64,000 bases of DNA from Alphaproteobacteria bacterium. Lineage in GTDB: Bacteria; Pseudomonadota; Alphaproteobacteria; Micropepsales; Micropepsaceae. The stretch spans positions 120,042-184,041 of the forward strand of contig JADHVO010000009.1 of assembly GCA_016783965.1 (NCBI GenBank), read 5' to 3'. Below, piece by piece: positions 41,923 to 50,812 of this stretch. Below the pieces are notes generated by a model. It was given only the letters and a program-made list of their open reading frames with translations. It ran no database searches and was not told where the DNA came from. Position 1 is the stretch's first letter. Each line of letters opens with the position of its first letter. The position numbers and the translations under genes are program-made.

Positions 41923-42700
41923 ATGGCCGAGCCGCCGGATTGGCGATTGCAGACAACCGAACGCGCGCTGAACCGACTGGAGCGGCAAGGGTTCGCATGG
42001 GAGTTTCTGCGGCGGAATCCCGACTATCGCAGCGACTATGACCGCCTGCACAGTACGCCGCCGAGTCGGCGAGACGTTTCGTTGCTGAGGAGCGCTCCTC
42101 CGCAATGGGGGTTACGCTTTCCTGCTCAACCCCGACCTCTCCGCTCATGAGACCGCGATTTATTGGCGGCCCGAACTAATCCCCAGCGTACTGTTGCTTG
42201 AAGCTGCGCCGGCAGTGTTTCGATCGGCGCGACGGCTCGAACAACTCGACCTGACCCACGCCATGCTGCACGCGCAGCCCGGCAGTGGACCAGCGATCCT
42301 ACTGGCCGATCCCGACGGTGATCATCATCTGGTCGCCAGCGCCATCGACTCCGCCCAGCCGCTCGCCGTGTTGCTGCCGCTCGACGACGACTTCCACATC
42401 CGCGCCGAAGCGGCGTTGCGATTCCAGCGCCGTCTGTTCGGACGCGCCGCCGGCCCGCTGCCGCGCGCGCTCGCGCTCACGCCGCGTCACCGTCAACGGC
42501 TGGTGCGGATGGTGCGCGCGCTGGACGGCAGATCCTCAGGCGCCACCTACCGCGAAATCGCCGGCGTGCTGTTCGAGTCGCACCAGCAGACCGCCACCGA
42601 ATGGAAAACGTCGTCCATCCGCGCCCAGACGATCCGCTTGGTCAAGGACGGGCAGACGATGATGCACGGCGGCTATCTCCGCCTGCTTGCAGGCCGCTGA
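41923..42700 (+). CDS. DUF6499-DUF2285 excision activator made by +1 frameshift (FseA-like)
   Basis: Frame 0 starts at ATG 41923 (MAEPPDWRLQTTERALNRLERQGFAWEFLRRNPDYRSDYDRL, DUF6499) and reaches WGLRF, where F66 is TTT at 42118-42120, then stops at 42148-42150. A +1 slip from TTT to TTC (42119-42121) enters the frame LLNPDLSAHETAIYWRPELIPSVLLL, which continues as a DUF2285 domain to the stop at 42698-42700. The fused product would have 258 residues. FseA of ICEMlSymR7A is made by exactly this tRNA-Phe UUU-to-UUC slip. The second frame has no good start of its own. An alternative is a plain frameshift mutation; the linker (residues 43-60) also reads sensibly in another frame, so the bases deserve checking. 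Confidence 0.8.
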
Positions 42701-42830
42701 CCCGCATTCCCTGGGGTACGCGCACAGAGGGGTCTCACTCCGTCATCCACCCGGACGCCGGTGGTTCGCCATCGTGATCGCTGCTTCGCCATCGCACGCC
42801 GACGGCGCGGCCGCAGCTCCGGAGGAGACC

Positions 42831-43121
42831 ATGTCAGCAGCGCGACTCGACCCACCGCCACGCTATCTGCGCACGCCCGAGGCAGCGCGCTTCCTCGGCC
42901 TGTCGGGTCGCACGCTCGAGAAACATCGCACCTATGGCACCGGACCGGTGTATCGCAAGCTCGGCGGCCGTATCGTCTACGCCCTCGACGATCTGCAGGC
43001 CTGGGCCGATCGCGGCACAAGGCAGTCGACGTCTGATCCGGGCCACGGCGTTGTCCACCCTGCAAAACGGCAGGCGACTCCCGCCGGGGGAATGCCCGTG
43101 CGACGCGGCGGCGCGTCATGA
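42831..43121 (+). CDS. Excisionase-like HTH protein (RdfS-like)
   Basis: The 96-residue protein has a MerR-like HTH_17 domain: PPPRYLRTPEAARFLGLSGRTLEKHRTYGTGPVYRKLGGRIVYALDDLQAWADRG. This is the form of RdfS, the recombination directionality factor that turns the integrase towards excision. The ATG at 42831 follows GGAGGAGACC, a strong ribosome site. It stands directly after the FseA-like gene, whose homologue activates rdfS, and its stop overlaps parA by 4 bp. Confidence 0.87.
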   Translation: MSAARLDPPPRYLRTPEAARFLGLSGRTLEKHRTYGTGPVYRKLGGRIVYALDDLQAWADRGTRQSTSDPGHGVVHPAKRQATPAGGMPVRRGGAS

Positions 43122-43756
43122 TCGTCGCGCTCCTCAATCAGAAGGGCGGCGTCGGCAAGACGACGCTCGCGCTGCATCTCGCCGGTGAATGGGCTCGGCG
43201 AGGGAAGCGCGTCGTTCTCATCGACGCCGATCCCCAAGGCTCGGCGCTCGACTGGTCGCAGCAGCGAGGGCGCGAAGGCCTGCCGCGCCTGTTTGGTGTC
43301 GTCGGTCTGGCGCGAGATACGCTTCATAGCGAAGCGCCGGAACTGGCGCGCGGCGCCGATCATGTGGTGATCGACGGGCCACCGCGCGTCGCCAGCCTGA
43401 TGCGGTCCGCGCTGCTTGCCGCCGACCTGGTGCTGGTTCCGGTGCAGCCATCGCCTTTCGATGGCTGGGCCTCGGCGGAGATGCTCTCGCTGCTCGGCGA
43501 GGCGCGGATCTACCGCCCCCAGCTCGCCGCCCGCTTCGTGCTGAATCGGTGTGGAGCACGCACGGTCATTGCCCGCGAGACGGCCGAGACGCTCGCCGAT
43601 CACGATCCGCCCGTACTCACCAGCACCGTCGGCCAGCGCGTCACCTTCGCCGACGCGGCGCGCTCCGGCCGGCTGGTCTCCGAAATCAACGGACGCAGCC
43701 CCGCCGCGCGCGAAATCGTCGCGCTCTGCGCCGAGATCGGAAGGATCGCGCCATGA
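43118..43756 (+). CDS. parA: ParA-family ATPase
   Basis: The 212-residue P-loop ATPase starts MIVALLNQKGGVGKTTLALHLAGEW (deviant Walker A) and contains VVLIDADPQGSALDW and VVIDGPPRVASLMRSALLAADLVLVPVQPSPFDGW. ParA proteins segregate plasmids and may stabilise excised ICE circles. The ATG overlaps the excisionase gene and the stop overlaps the next small gene by 4 bp, so all three are coupled. No adjacent parS or classic ParB is seen; the large ParB-like protein is 6 kb away. Confidence 0.92.
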   Translation: MIVALLNQKGGVGKTTLALHLAGEWARRGKRVVLIDADPQGSALDWSQQRGREGLPRLFGVVGLARDTLHSEAPELARGADHVVIDGPPRVASLMRSALLAADLVLVPVQPSPFDGWASAEMLSLLGEARIYRPQLAARFVLNRCGARTVIARETAETLADHDPPVLTSTVGQRVTFADAARSGRLVSEINGRSPAAREIVALCAEIGRIAP

Positions 43757-44007
43757 CGGAGCGATCCCAGAAACGTGCCTTCACTGCACGTCCAGCCGAT
43801 CCTGAGAGCTGGGTGAAAGCCCCCGATCCGCGCCCTGCGCGCGGCGGCGAAGCCGCCAATTTCACCGCACGCCTCACTATCGACGTCACGCCCGGCATGC
43901 GCGGTCAGATCAAAATCGTCGCGTTCCAGCGCGGCGTCACCGTCGCCGACATGCTGCGCGAACTGCTCGCCCGCGAATTTCCCCCAGCCGACGGAGACAC
44001 GCCATGA
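43753..44007 (+). CDS. Small ribbon-helix-helix-like protein after ParA
   Basis: The 84-residue product (MTERSQKRAFTARPADPESWVKAPDPRPARGG...FTARLTIDVTPGMRGQIKIVAFQRGVTVADMLRELLAREFPP) ends in a ribbon-helix-helix: strand FTARLTIDV, helix PGMRGQIKIVAFQRG, turn and second helix VADMLRELLAREF. It overlaps parA and the DUF2840 gene by 4 bp each. This position suits a ParG-like partner of ParA that binds DNA; this is inference. Confidence 0.8.
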   Translation: MTERSQKRAFTARPADPESWVKAPDPRPARGGEAANFTARLTIDVTPGMRGQIKIVAFQRGVTVADMLRELLAREFPPADGDTP

Positions 44008-44513
44008 ACGGCGCTCCTCATTTGCGCCGCGTGCCGCCGGCGCTCCTCTTCGACGGTCTGACCCGCGTCGAGCTGACCTGGATTGAGAAGAAGATCGAAT
44101 ACTGGGTCAGGTTCGGCCAGGACGTCCACGAACAGATTCTTGACCGCCGCCGACGCGTGGTCAGCTTCCCGCCCCATAGCGTCTTCGCCTTTGTCCGCTG
44201 GGCGGCCAACGACTTCGGCACGATCATCTCACGCATCGACATCGTGCGCGCGATCTCGCCGGGCGAACCCTATCAGACGCTCCCCTTCGTGCGCCCCGGC
44301 GGCGACATTCTGCTGCGGATGGACGGCTGGCCGAAGGTCGAGCGCGTTCTGCAGATCGTCGACGCCATCGAGGCGATCGGCATCAATCCCGCCGAGGTCT
44401 CGCCGCATCATTGGCGGCACGTTCACAATCGTCTCGCTGCCGGCCAGGAGCCACGCAGCTACACGGTCGAGCAGCATCGCGCCATCCTTCTGCGCCGCGG
44501 GGTCGAGCCATGA
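44004..44513 (+). CDS. DUF2840 family protein
   Basis: The 169-residue protein contains THVELTWIEKKIEYWVRFG-like sequence (here RVELTWIEKKIEYWVRFGQ), VVSFPPHSVFAFVRWAANDFGTIISRIDIVRA and PGGDILLRMDGWPKVERVLQIVDAIEA, characteristic of DUF2840, found only in conjugative elements between parA and traF. It overlaps both neighbours by 4 bp. The function is unknown; it may take part in regulation or DNA processing of transfer. Confidence 0.88.
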   Translation: MNGAPHLRRVPPALLFDGLTRVELTWIEKKIEYWVRFGQDVHEQILDRRRRVVSFPPHSVFAFVRWAANDFGTIISRIDIVRAISPGEPYQTLPFVRPGGDILLRMDGWPKVERVLQIVDAIEAIGINPAEVSPHHWRHVHNRLAAGQEPRSYTVEQHRAILLRRGVEP

Positions 44514-45055
44514 CCCGCTTTGGCTACGTCATGACGACGTACTTCACCGTGATGCTGATCGGTGGCCTCTCCTTCACCCACATCACGCCCAGGCTGATCT
44601 GGAACGCGTCCGCCAGCACCCCGATCGGACTCTATTCGCTCGAGCGGTTGCCACGCCTTGAAGTGACCGATCTCGTCGCCGTAGACGCCCCGGAGCCGCT
44701 CGCATCGTTCCTCGCCGAACGTGGCTACGTGCCGCGCGGCGTCCCCCTCATGAAACGTGTCGCCGCTCTTCCCGGGCAGCAGGTCTGCCGTACCGGCGCA
44801 CACGTCACCGTCGATGGCATCGCGATGGGCGAAGCGCTGACGCACGATCGTCTCGGCCGCGATCTTCCCGTTTGGCAGGGCTGCCAGCGCATCGCCGACG
44901 GCGAGATTCTCCTCATGAACTGGTCCGTCGAGGACAGCCTCGACGGTCGCTACTTCGGTCCGATTTCCACCCGCTCGATCATCGGCCGCGCAACACCCGT
45001 GTGGACCGATGAAGACGGTAGCGGCCGCTTCGAATGGCGCGCCGCGACGCGGTGA
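44510..45055 (+). CDS. traF: TraF-type S26 signal peptidase
   Basis: TraF matures (and in RP4 circularises) the TrbC pilin. The 181-residue protein has an N-terminal membrane anchor (YVMTTYFTVMLIGGLSFTH), the catalytic serine region ASTPIGLYSLERL, and the lysine region PLMKRVAALPGQQVC, then GCQRIADGEILLMN and SLDGRYFGPI, as in S26 peptidases. The ATG overlaps DUF2840 by 4 bp. Its substrate is presumably the TrbC encoded at 51793. Confidence 0.92.
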   Translation: MTRFGYVMTTYFTVMLIGGLSFTHITPRLIWNASASTPIGLYSLERLPRLEVTDLVAVDAPEPLASFLAERGYVPRGVPLMKRVAALPGQQVCRTGAHVTVDGIAMGEALTHDRLGRDLPVWQGCQRIADGEILLMNWSVEDSLDGRYFGPISTRSIIGRATPVWTDEDGSGRFEWRAATR

Positions 45056-45100
45056 ACGACGCGCTTACCCGACCTCACCGCATAGCAAAGGAGTCTTCTC

Positions 45101-45436
45101 ATGCCGCAGATCGGCGAATTCAAGCGCACAAAGAATGGCTACGCCGGCCACATCCGCACGCTCTCGCTCGACGCCGAGATCGTGCTCATCCCCGCTGAGC
45201 ACACCGACGCCGAGAATGCGCCGGACTATCGTGTTCACCACGGCAGTGATGATGGGCCTGAGATCGGCGCCGGATGGAAGCGGACCGGTGAAAAGGCAGG
45301 CGATTATGTCTCCCTGCAGATCGATGATCCCACGTTGGCCCAGCCGATCCGCGCGAACCTGTTCCAATCGACCGAGGACAAATCCGCGTGGAACCTACAC
45401 TGGAATCGTCCGCCCAAGCGCGGCGAGCGGGACTGA
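45101..45436 (+). CDS. DUF736 family protein (second copy)
   Basis: The 111-residue protein starts MPQIGEFKRTKNGYAGHIRTLSLDAEIVLIPAEHTDAENAPDYRVHHG and ends AWNLHWNRPPKRGERD, a clear DUF736 member and a paralogue of 40614-40940. It follows traF after 45 bp with AAAGGAG before the ATG and precedes the transglycosylase by 3 bp. Function unknown. Confidence 0.9.
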   Translation: MPQIGEFKRTKNGYAGHIRTLSLDAEIVLIPAEHTDAENAPDYRVHHGSDDGPEIGAGWKRTGEKAGDYVSLQIDDPTLAQPIRANLFQSTEDKSAWNLHWNRPPKRGERD

Positions 45437-45439
45437 ACG

Positions 45440-46201
45440 GTGTCTGGCCCGCGCCACCAAACTGTCGTCGGGCGGCCAAACGCCGTCCGACTGACAGCCT
45501 TCCTTCTCCTTTCCGGCCTGCTCCTCGCCGTGCCGCTCAGCGCCACAGCGAACGCGCAGAATGCACCGGCCACGCGCACGGCGCCGGCCCATCCGTTCGC
45601 GGCCTACATTGAGGAGGCCGCACAGCGTTTCGGCATCCCGGCCGCTTGGATTCGCGCCGTCATGCACGCGGAAAGCGCTGGTGATGTACGTGCGGTCTCC
45701 TCTGCAGGCGCGATGGGCCTGATGCAGATCATGCCGGATACCTGGGCGGAGCTGCGCGTCCGCCATAGGCTCGGGCGTAATCCTTACGATCCGCGGGACA
45801 ACATCCTGGCCGGTGCGGCGTACTTGCGCGAGATGTATGATCGCTACGGTTCGCCGGGTTTTCTTGCAGCCTATAACGCGGGACCAGGGCGCTACGAAGA
45901 ATATCTCGCGGGCCGCCCGTTGCCGGCTGAGACCCGCGCCTATGTGGCCGCATTGGTCCCTTCCTTCGGCGGCGGTGACCTGCCCGGTGCAATCACCGTC
46001 GCCGCGGCTGATCCTCGCGCCTGGACTGGCGCGCCGTTGTTCATCACGCGGGCTGACGGCATCACCGCTGTCGATCCAGCGCAGACGGGAAGCCCTCCGG
46101 ACGAGGCTCCGGCAGCAACTCCGGTGCGCGAGACTTCCGTGATGGCCCCGCAATCTTCGGGCCTGTTCGTGGCGCGTTCGGATGGTGGAGGCCCGCGATG
46201 A
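45440..46201 (+). CDS. Lytic transglycosylase of the transfer apparatus
   Basis: The enzyme opens peptidoglycan for the mating channel. From the GTG at 45440 it has a signal peptide (about residues 18-40, ending TANAQ) and an SLT domain: WIRAVMHAESAGDVRAVSSAGAMGLMQIMPDTW, with the catalytic glutamate in HAES, then PRDNILAGAAYLREMYDRYGSPGFLAAYNAGPGRYEEYL. The C-terminal 80 residues are Pro/Ala-rich. It follows DUF736 by 3 bp. Confidence 0.92.
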   Translation: MSGPRHQTVVGRPNAVRLTAFLLLSGLLLAVPLSATANAQNAPATRTAPAHPFAAYIEEAAQRFGIPAAWIRAVMHAESAGDVRAVSSAGAMGLMQIMPDTWAELRVRHRLGRNPYDPRDNILAGAAYLREMYDRYGSPGFLAAYNAGPGRYEEYLAGRPLPAETRAYVAALVPSFGGGDLPGAITVAAADPRAWTGAPLFITRADGITAVDPAQTGSPPDEAPAATPVRETSVMAPQSSGLFVARSDGGGPR

Positions 46202-46445
46202 CGGCGCTTCGCACGGATCGCGGTTTGGCGGGCTCCAGCGCATCACGGAGTGCGTGGAGGGGGAAGCAGGGCAACACAACCGCACGATGGCAGGATAAAG
46301 GGGCGCGATGTGCGCCTCGGTTCGGTTGTGCTTTTTCAAGGACTTACGCAGCGATTTCGCGAGGTGCGCCTGACCGGCGCAGCCTGCGGCTTCGGCCATT
46401 TCATAAGCAAATCAGCGCCATCGCGCGATGTGCGGTCTTGCCGCT
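46202..46445. other. Relaxase-upstream intergenic region, candidate oriT
   Basis: This is the only sizeable non-coding gap next to the relaxase gene. It holds nested dyads: CACAACCG (46275-46282) with CGGTTGTG (46323-46330), and inside them GGCGC-GATGT-GCGCC (46302-46316), followed by CTTTTTC. Its place and structure suit an origin of transfer; no nick site can be named from sequence alone. Confidence 0.45.
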
Positions 46446-48185
46446 ATGAGCGACGAGATCGATTTCCGCATCCGGCCAGGCCGCATCCGCTCCAGCCGCG
46501 TGCAGCGCGCCAGACCGTTCATCGCGCAAGCACTCGCCGCAGCCCAGCGGGCTGGCGGATCGGTCTCCCGCAAGGGGACGATCGGGCCGGGCCACCGCTC
46601 CCGGTTCGGTCGGGGTCAGCGGGCGTCGGTGCAGGCCAACCGGCTCATCACGTCCCGTTCGCGCGGCGCTGTCGTCAAGGCGCGCGTCGTCCGTCACGCC
46701 GGACGCGGCGCGCCGCTCGCCACCCATCTCAATTATCTGCGCCGCGAGGGCGTCACCCGGGACGGAGAGAAAGCTAGGCTGTTCGGCCCCGGTGCCGATG
46801 ACTCTGATCCGAAGGCGTTCGCCGAGCGCTGCGAGGATGACCGGCATCATTTTCGGTTCATCGTATCGCCTGACGACGCGGTGGAGATGACGGATCTCAA
46901 GACCTTCGCGCGCGATCTCGTCGGGCAGATGGAGAAAGACCTCGGCACCGAGCTCGATTGGGTCGCCGTCGACCATTGGAACACCGAGCATCCCCACGTC
47001 CACCTGATCGTTCGCGGGGTGCGCGAGGATGGCGAGAACCTCGTCATCTCCCGCGACTACATCAAGGAGGGGATGCGGGATCGGGCGCGGGATCTGATCA
47101 CCCAAGAACTCGGACCGCGCACCGATCATGAAATCCGTCGCACCCTTGAACGCCAGGTCGACGCCGAGCGCTGGACCAACCTTGATCGCCAGCTCGCGCG
47201 CGATGGCTATCGCACCGGCGTCATCGACCTCGCGCCGCACCCCAACCGACAGCCCGACGAATTCCACGCCCTCAAGGTCGGGCGCCTTCGCAAGCTGGAA
47301 TCGCTCGGGCTCGCCGACCAGGTCGGCCCCGGCCAGTGGACTGTGTCGGAGAGTGCCGAGGCGACGTTGCGTGATCTCGGCGAACGCGGCGACATCATCA
47401 AGCGCATCCATCGCGGTCTTGCCGAACGCGGCATCGAGCGCGGCGCGGCCGGCTACGTACTAGCCGGCGAAAGCCTTGACGATCCTGTCGTCGGCCGTCT
47501 CATGGCTCGCGGCCTCGACGACGAGTTGAAAGGCACGGCTTATGCCGTGGTCGACGGAGTGGACGGGCGGACCCACCACATCAAGCTGCCCGATCTCGAC
47601 GCCGCCGGTGACAGCGCGCCGGGCTCGATCGTCGAGCTTCGCAGGTTCGACGACGCGAAGGGGCAGCGCCGCGTAGCACTGGCAGTCCGGTCTGACCTCA
47701 CGATCGATCAGCAGATCACCGCGACGGGAGCTACTTGGCTTGACCGGCAGGCCATTGCCCGCGAGCCGGTTGCGCTCGGCGGCGGAGGCTTCGGTGCCGA
47801 GGTGCGCGAGGCCATGGATCACCGTGCCGAGCACTTGATCGGACAAGGCTTGGCCGAGCGTCAGAACCGCGGCGTCAGCTTCAGCCGCAACCTGATCGAG
47901 ATGCTGCGCCGGCAGGAGCTGGATGCCGTCGGCGCCAAGCTCGCCGCTGAGATCGGCCGCCCATTCAATAAGTCTGGGACTGGTGAGTATGTCGCTGGCG
48001 CCTACCAGCGGCGCATCGCGCTCGCCTCCGGTCGCTTCGCGATGATCGACGACGGCATTGGCTTCCAGCTCGTGCCCTGGTCCCCCTCGCTCGAAAAGCA
48101 GCTCGGCCGCCATGTCTCCGGCCTCGCCCGGAGCGATGGTGGAATCGATTGGAGCTTCGGCCGCAAGCGGGGGCTGGGCCTGTGA
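46446..48185 (+). CDS. HUH relaxase, VirD2-like with DUF3363 (RlxS-like)
   Basis: The relaxase nicks oriT and pilots the strand into the recipient. The 579-residue protein has a candidate catalytic tyrosine in THLNYLRREG (Y97), the metal-binding histidine cluster DHWNTEHPHVHLIVRG (177-186), and a long C-terminal DUF3363 region (ARDLITQELGPRTDHEIRRTLERQVDAERWTNLDRQL onwards). The start MSDEIDFRIRPGR at 46446 is the family N-terminus. It is followed by traG after 31 bp. Confidence 0.93.
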   Translation: MSDEIDFRIRPGRIRSSRVQRARPFIAQALAAAQRAGGSVSRKGTIGPGHRSRFGRGQRASVQANRLITSRSRGAVVKARVVRHAGRGAPLATHLNYLRREGVTRDGEKARLFGPGADDSDPKAFAERCEDDRHHFRFIVSPDDAVEMTDLKTFARDLVGQMEKDLGTELDWVAVDHWNTEHPHVHLIVRGVREDGENLVISRDYIKEGMRDRARDLITQELGPRTDHEIRRTLERQVDAERWTNLDRQLARDGYRTGVIDLAPHPNRQPDEFHALKVGRLRKLESLGLADQVGPGQWTVSESAEATLRDLGERGDIIKRIHRGLAERGIERGAAGYVLAGESLDDPVVGRLMARGLDDELKGTAYAVVDGVDGRTHHIKLPDLDAAGDSAPGSIVELRRFDDAKGQRRVALAVRSDLTIDQQITATGATWLDRQAIAREPVALGGGGFGAEVREAMDHRAEHLIGQGLAERQNRGVSFSRNLIEMLRRQELDAVGAKLAAEIGRPFNKSGTGEYVAGAYQRRIALASGRFAMIDDGIGFQLVPWSPSLEKQLGRHVSGLARSDGGIDWSFGRKRGLGL

Positions 48186-48216
48186 ACAGCGCACCTCATC
48201 AAGAAAGGACTCCGCT

Positions 48217-50202
48217 ATGTCAGCCACCAAAATCCTCTGGGGCCAAATCCTTGTCGTCTCCCTAATTGTGCTCGCCACCAACTGGGCCGCGACGCAGTGG
48301 ACGGCATGGCAGCTCGGCTTCCAGCCGCAGCTCGGCCGGCCATGGTTCGAGTTGTTCGGCTGGCCGGTCTATTATCCGCCCGCCTTCTTCTGGTGGTGGT
48401 ACTTCTACGATGCCTATGCGCCGCACGTTTTCGTCAAGGGCGCCTATATCGCGGCATCGGGCGGCTTTATCGCCATCGCGGTCGCCATCGGCATGTCGGT
48501 CTGGCGCGCGCGCGAGGCCAAGAATGTCGAGACCTATGGCTCGGCGCGGTGGGCGCGAGCCGATGAAGTCCAGGCGGCCGGCCTGCTCGGACCCGATGGC
48601 GTGGTGCTCGGCAGGTTTGATGGCGCCTATCTTCGTCATGACGGACCTGAGCATGTGCTGTGCTTCGCCCCGACCCGCTCCGGCAAGGGCGTCGGCCTGG
48701 TGGTGCCGTCGCTGCTGACCTGGCCCGGCTCCGCCATTGTTCACGACATCAAAGGAGAGAACTGGCAGCTCACCGCCGGCTTCCGCGCGAAGCACGGCCG
48801 CGTGCTGCTGTTCGATCCGACCAATGCGAAGTCCTCCGCTTATAACCCGTTGCTCGAAGTCCGGCGCGGCGAATGGGAAGTCCGCGACGTCCAGAACATC
48901 GCCGATATCCTGGTCGATCCCGAAGGGAGCCTGGAAAAGCGGAACCATTGGGAAAAGACAAGCCATGCGCTGCTGGTCGGCGCAATCCTGCACGTCCTAT
49001 ATGCCGAGACCGACAAGACGCTCGCCGGCGTCGCCGCCTTCCTGTCCGATCCCAGGCGGCCGATCGAGTCGACGCTCGCCGCCATGATGAAGACCGCCCA
49101 TCTCGGCGAAGCCGGGCCGCACCCGGTCATCGCATCGGCTGCGCGCGAACTGCTCAACAAATCGGACAATGAGCGATCGGGCGTGCTGTCCACCGCCATG
49201 TCGTTCCTCGGGCTCTACCGCGATCCGGTGGTGGCCGAAGTGACTTGCCGCTGCGATTGGCGCATCACCGACATTGCCGGCGGGACGCGACCATCGACCC
49301 TCTATCTCGTTGTCCCCCCGTCCGACATCGCGCGCACCAAGCCGCTGATCCGGCTCATCCTCAACCAGATCGGGCGCCGGCTGACCGAGGACCTGCAGGC
49401 GAAAGGCGGCCGGCACCGCCTGCTCCTCATGCTCGACGAATTTCCGGCGCTCGGGCGGCTCGACTTCTTCGAATCCGCATTGGCCTTTATGGCTGGCTAT
49501 GGCCTGAAGAGCTTCCTGATCGCCCAATCGCTGAATCAGATTGAGAAAGCCTACGGGCCGAACAATTCGATTCTCGACAACTGCCATGTCCGCGTCAGCT
49601 TCGCCACCAACGACGAACGGACGGCCAAGCGCGTGTCCGATGCGCTGGGAACCGCGACCGAGATGCGCGCGATGCGCAACTATGCCGGACACCGGCTCAG
49701 CCCATGGCTTGGCCATTTGATGGTGTCGCGATCGGAGACCGCGCGTCCGCTGCTGACGCCAGGCGAGGTGATGCAGCTCCCGCCCGCCGACGAGATCGTT
49801 ATGGTCGCCGGCACGCCGCCGATCCGAGCGAAGAAGGCGCGCTACTTCGAGGATCGCCGTTTTCAGGAGCGCGTGCTGCCGTCGCCGGCGCTTGCGAAGC
49901 CAGCCGCGGGAAAGCCGGACGATTGGAGCGTCTTGCCATTGCCGTCGCGGCCGCAACTCGATGCAGCCGCGCAGCAGGACGGTACCGGCGACGAGGACTC
50001 GACTGGCTCCGAACGGCGTCAGCAACCGGAGCTGACTGCGGTGAAGCCTGTCGAGAGGAAGGCGCCGATCGACAACGAGTTCGACCTCGATGGTCCCGAC
50101 GACGCCGATGACGACGCTGCGCGCGCAGGTAGGCTGAACCAGGTCATGCAGGGCGTCGCGCGGCAGGTGTCGCTCGATCCCAATGACGGGATGGACCTCT
50201 GA
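48217..50202 (+). CDS. traG: TraG/VirD4 coupling protein
   Basis: The coupling ATPase brings the relaxase-DNA complex to the secretion channel. The 661-residue protein has two N-terminal membrane segments (ILWGQILVVSLIVLATNWA and GAYIAASGGFIAIAVAIGMSV), Walker A CFAPTRSGKGVGLVVPSLL (around residues 149-160) and Walker B LLLMLDEFPALGRL. The ATG at 48217 follows AAGAAAGGAC. The C-terminal 100 residues are acidic and variable. Confidence 0.94.
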   Translation: MSATKILWGQILVVSLIVLATNWAATQWTAWQLGFQPQLGRPWFELFGWPVYYPPAFFWWWYFYDAYAPHVFVKGAYIAASGGFIAIAVAIGMSVWRAREAKNVETYGSARWARADEVQAAGLLGPDGVVLGRFDGAYLRHDGPEHVLCFAPTRSGKGVGLVVPSLLTWPGSAIVHDIKGENWQLTAGFRAKHGRVLLFDPTNAKSSAYNPLLEVRRGEWEVRDVQNIADILVDPEGSLEKRNHWEKTSHALLVGAILHVLYAETDKTLAGVAAFLSDPRRPIESTLAAMMKTAHLGEAGPHPVIASAARELLNKSDNERSGVLSTAMSFLGLYRDPVVAEVTCRCDWRITDIAGGTRPSTLYLVVPPSDIARTKPLIRLILNQIGRRLTEDLQAKGGRHRLLLMLDEFPALGRLDFFESALAFMAGYGLKSFLIAQSLNQIEKAYGPNNSILDNCHVRVSFATNDERTAKRVSDALGTATEMRAMRNYAGHRLSPWLGHLMVSRSETARPLLTPGEVMQLPPADEIVMVAGTPPIRAKKARYFEDRRFQERVLPSPALAKPAAGKPDDWSVLPLPSRPQLDAAAQQDGTGDEDSTGSERRQQPELTAVKPVERKAPIDNEFDLDGPDDADDDAARAGRLNQVMQGVARQVSLDPNDGMDL

Positions 50203-50213
50203 GCGAGGCGGTC

Positions 50214-50645
50214 ATGAAGATTCTGAAGAAGCAGCGCCTCTCGGTCTATCTCGATCCGGACATCATGAAGGCGCTCGCCGTTTATGCTGCGCGTCGCGAT
50301 CAATCGCGATCCCTGGTCGCGGAAGCGGCGATCGCATCCTTCCTGTCGCCCGACGCCGCCGAGCGCCAGGAAGCCGCGACCACCAAGCGATTGGACCAGC
50401 TTGACCGGCGCATGACGCGCATGGAACGCGACCTCGGCATTTCCGTGGAAATGCTGGCGGTTTTCGTCCGCCACTGGCTCACCACCAATCCGCCGTTACC
50501 GGAGCCAGCCCAGGCAGCCGCACGCGCACAGGCGGGCGAGCGGTACGAAGCCTTCGTCGCAGCACTCGGGCGGCGACTCGCGAAGGGACCGAAAGTGCGT
50601 GAGGAGATTTCCGAAGACATCGCAGGTGTCCCCGGCGCGGAATAA
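50214..50645 (+). CDS. CopG-type ribbon-helix-helix protein
   Basis: The 143-residue protein starts MKILKKQRLSVYLDPDIMKALAVYAARRDQSRSLVAEAAIASFL, a ribbon-helix-helix domain, then a predicted coiled coil (KRLDQLDRRMTRMERDLGISVEMLAVFVRHWL). In this ICE family such a gene always sits between traG and trbB, suggesting a regulator or relaxosome helper. It follows traG by 11 bp; a 167-bp gap before trbB may hold a promoter. Confidence 0.85.
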   Translation: MKILKKQRLSVYLDPDIMKALAVYAARRDQSRSLVAEAAIASFLSPDAAERQEAATTKRLDQLDRRMTRMERDLGISVEMLAVFVRHWLTTNPPLPEPAQAAARAQAGERYEAFVAALGRRLAKGPKVREEISEDIAGVPGAE

Positions 50646-50812
50646 TCGTCGCTCCGCATCGCAAGAGTTTGTCAGTTCCGCCGTCGCCCTGTCTTTGTAC
50701 GCCAGAGCACTACGACCCCATCCTGCTTGTTGTCATGACCTGATTTCTGCCTCTTCTACTGATCCCCGATCCAGGGCCGCGTGTTTGCGGTCCCGCGCAG
50801 AACGGGGACGAC

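Noticed and set aside
41923-42700. Simple frameshifted pseudogene as the reading of the DUF6499/DUF2285 locus
   Set aside because: The break lies exactly at a TTTC after WGLRF, the known slip type of FseA, and the neighbours are the expected regulators, so programmed frameshifting is the better explanation. Mutation is kept as an alternative.
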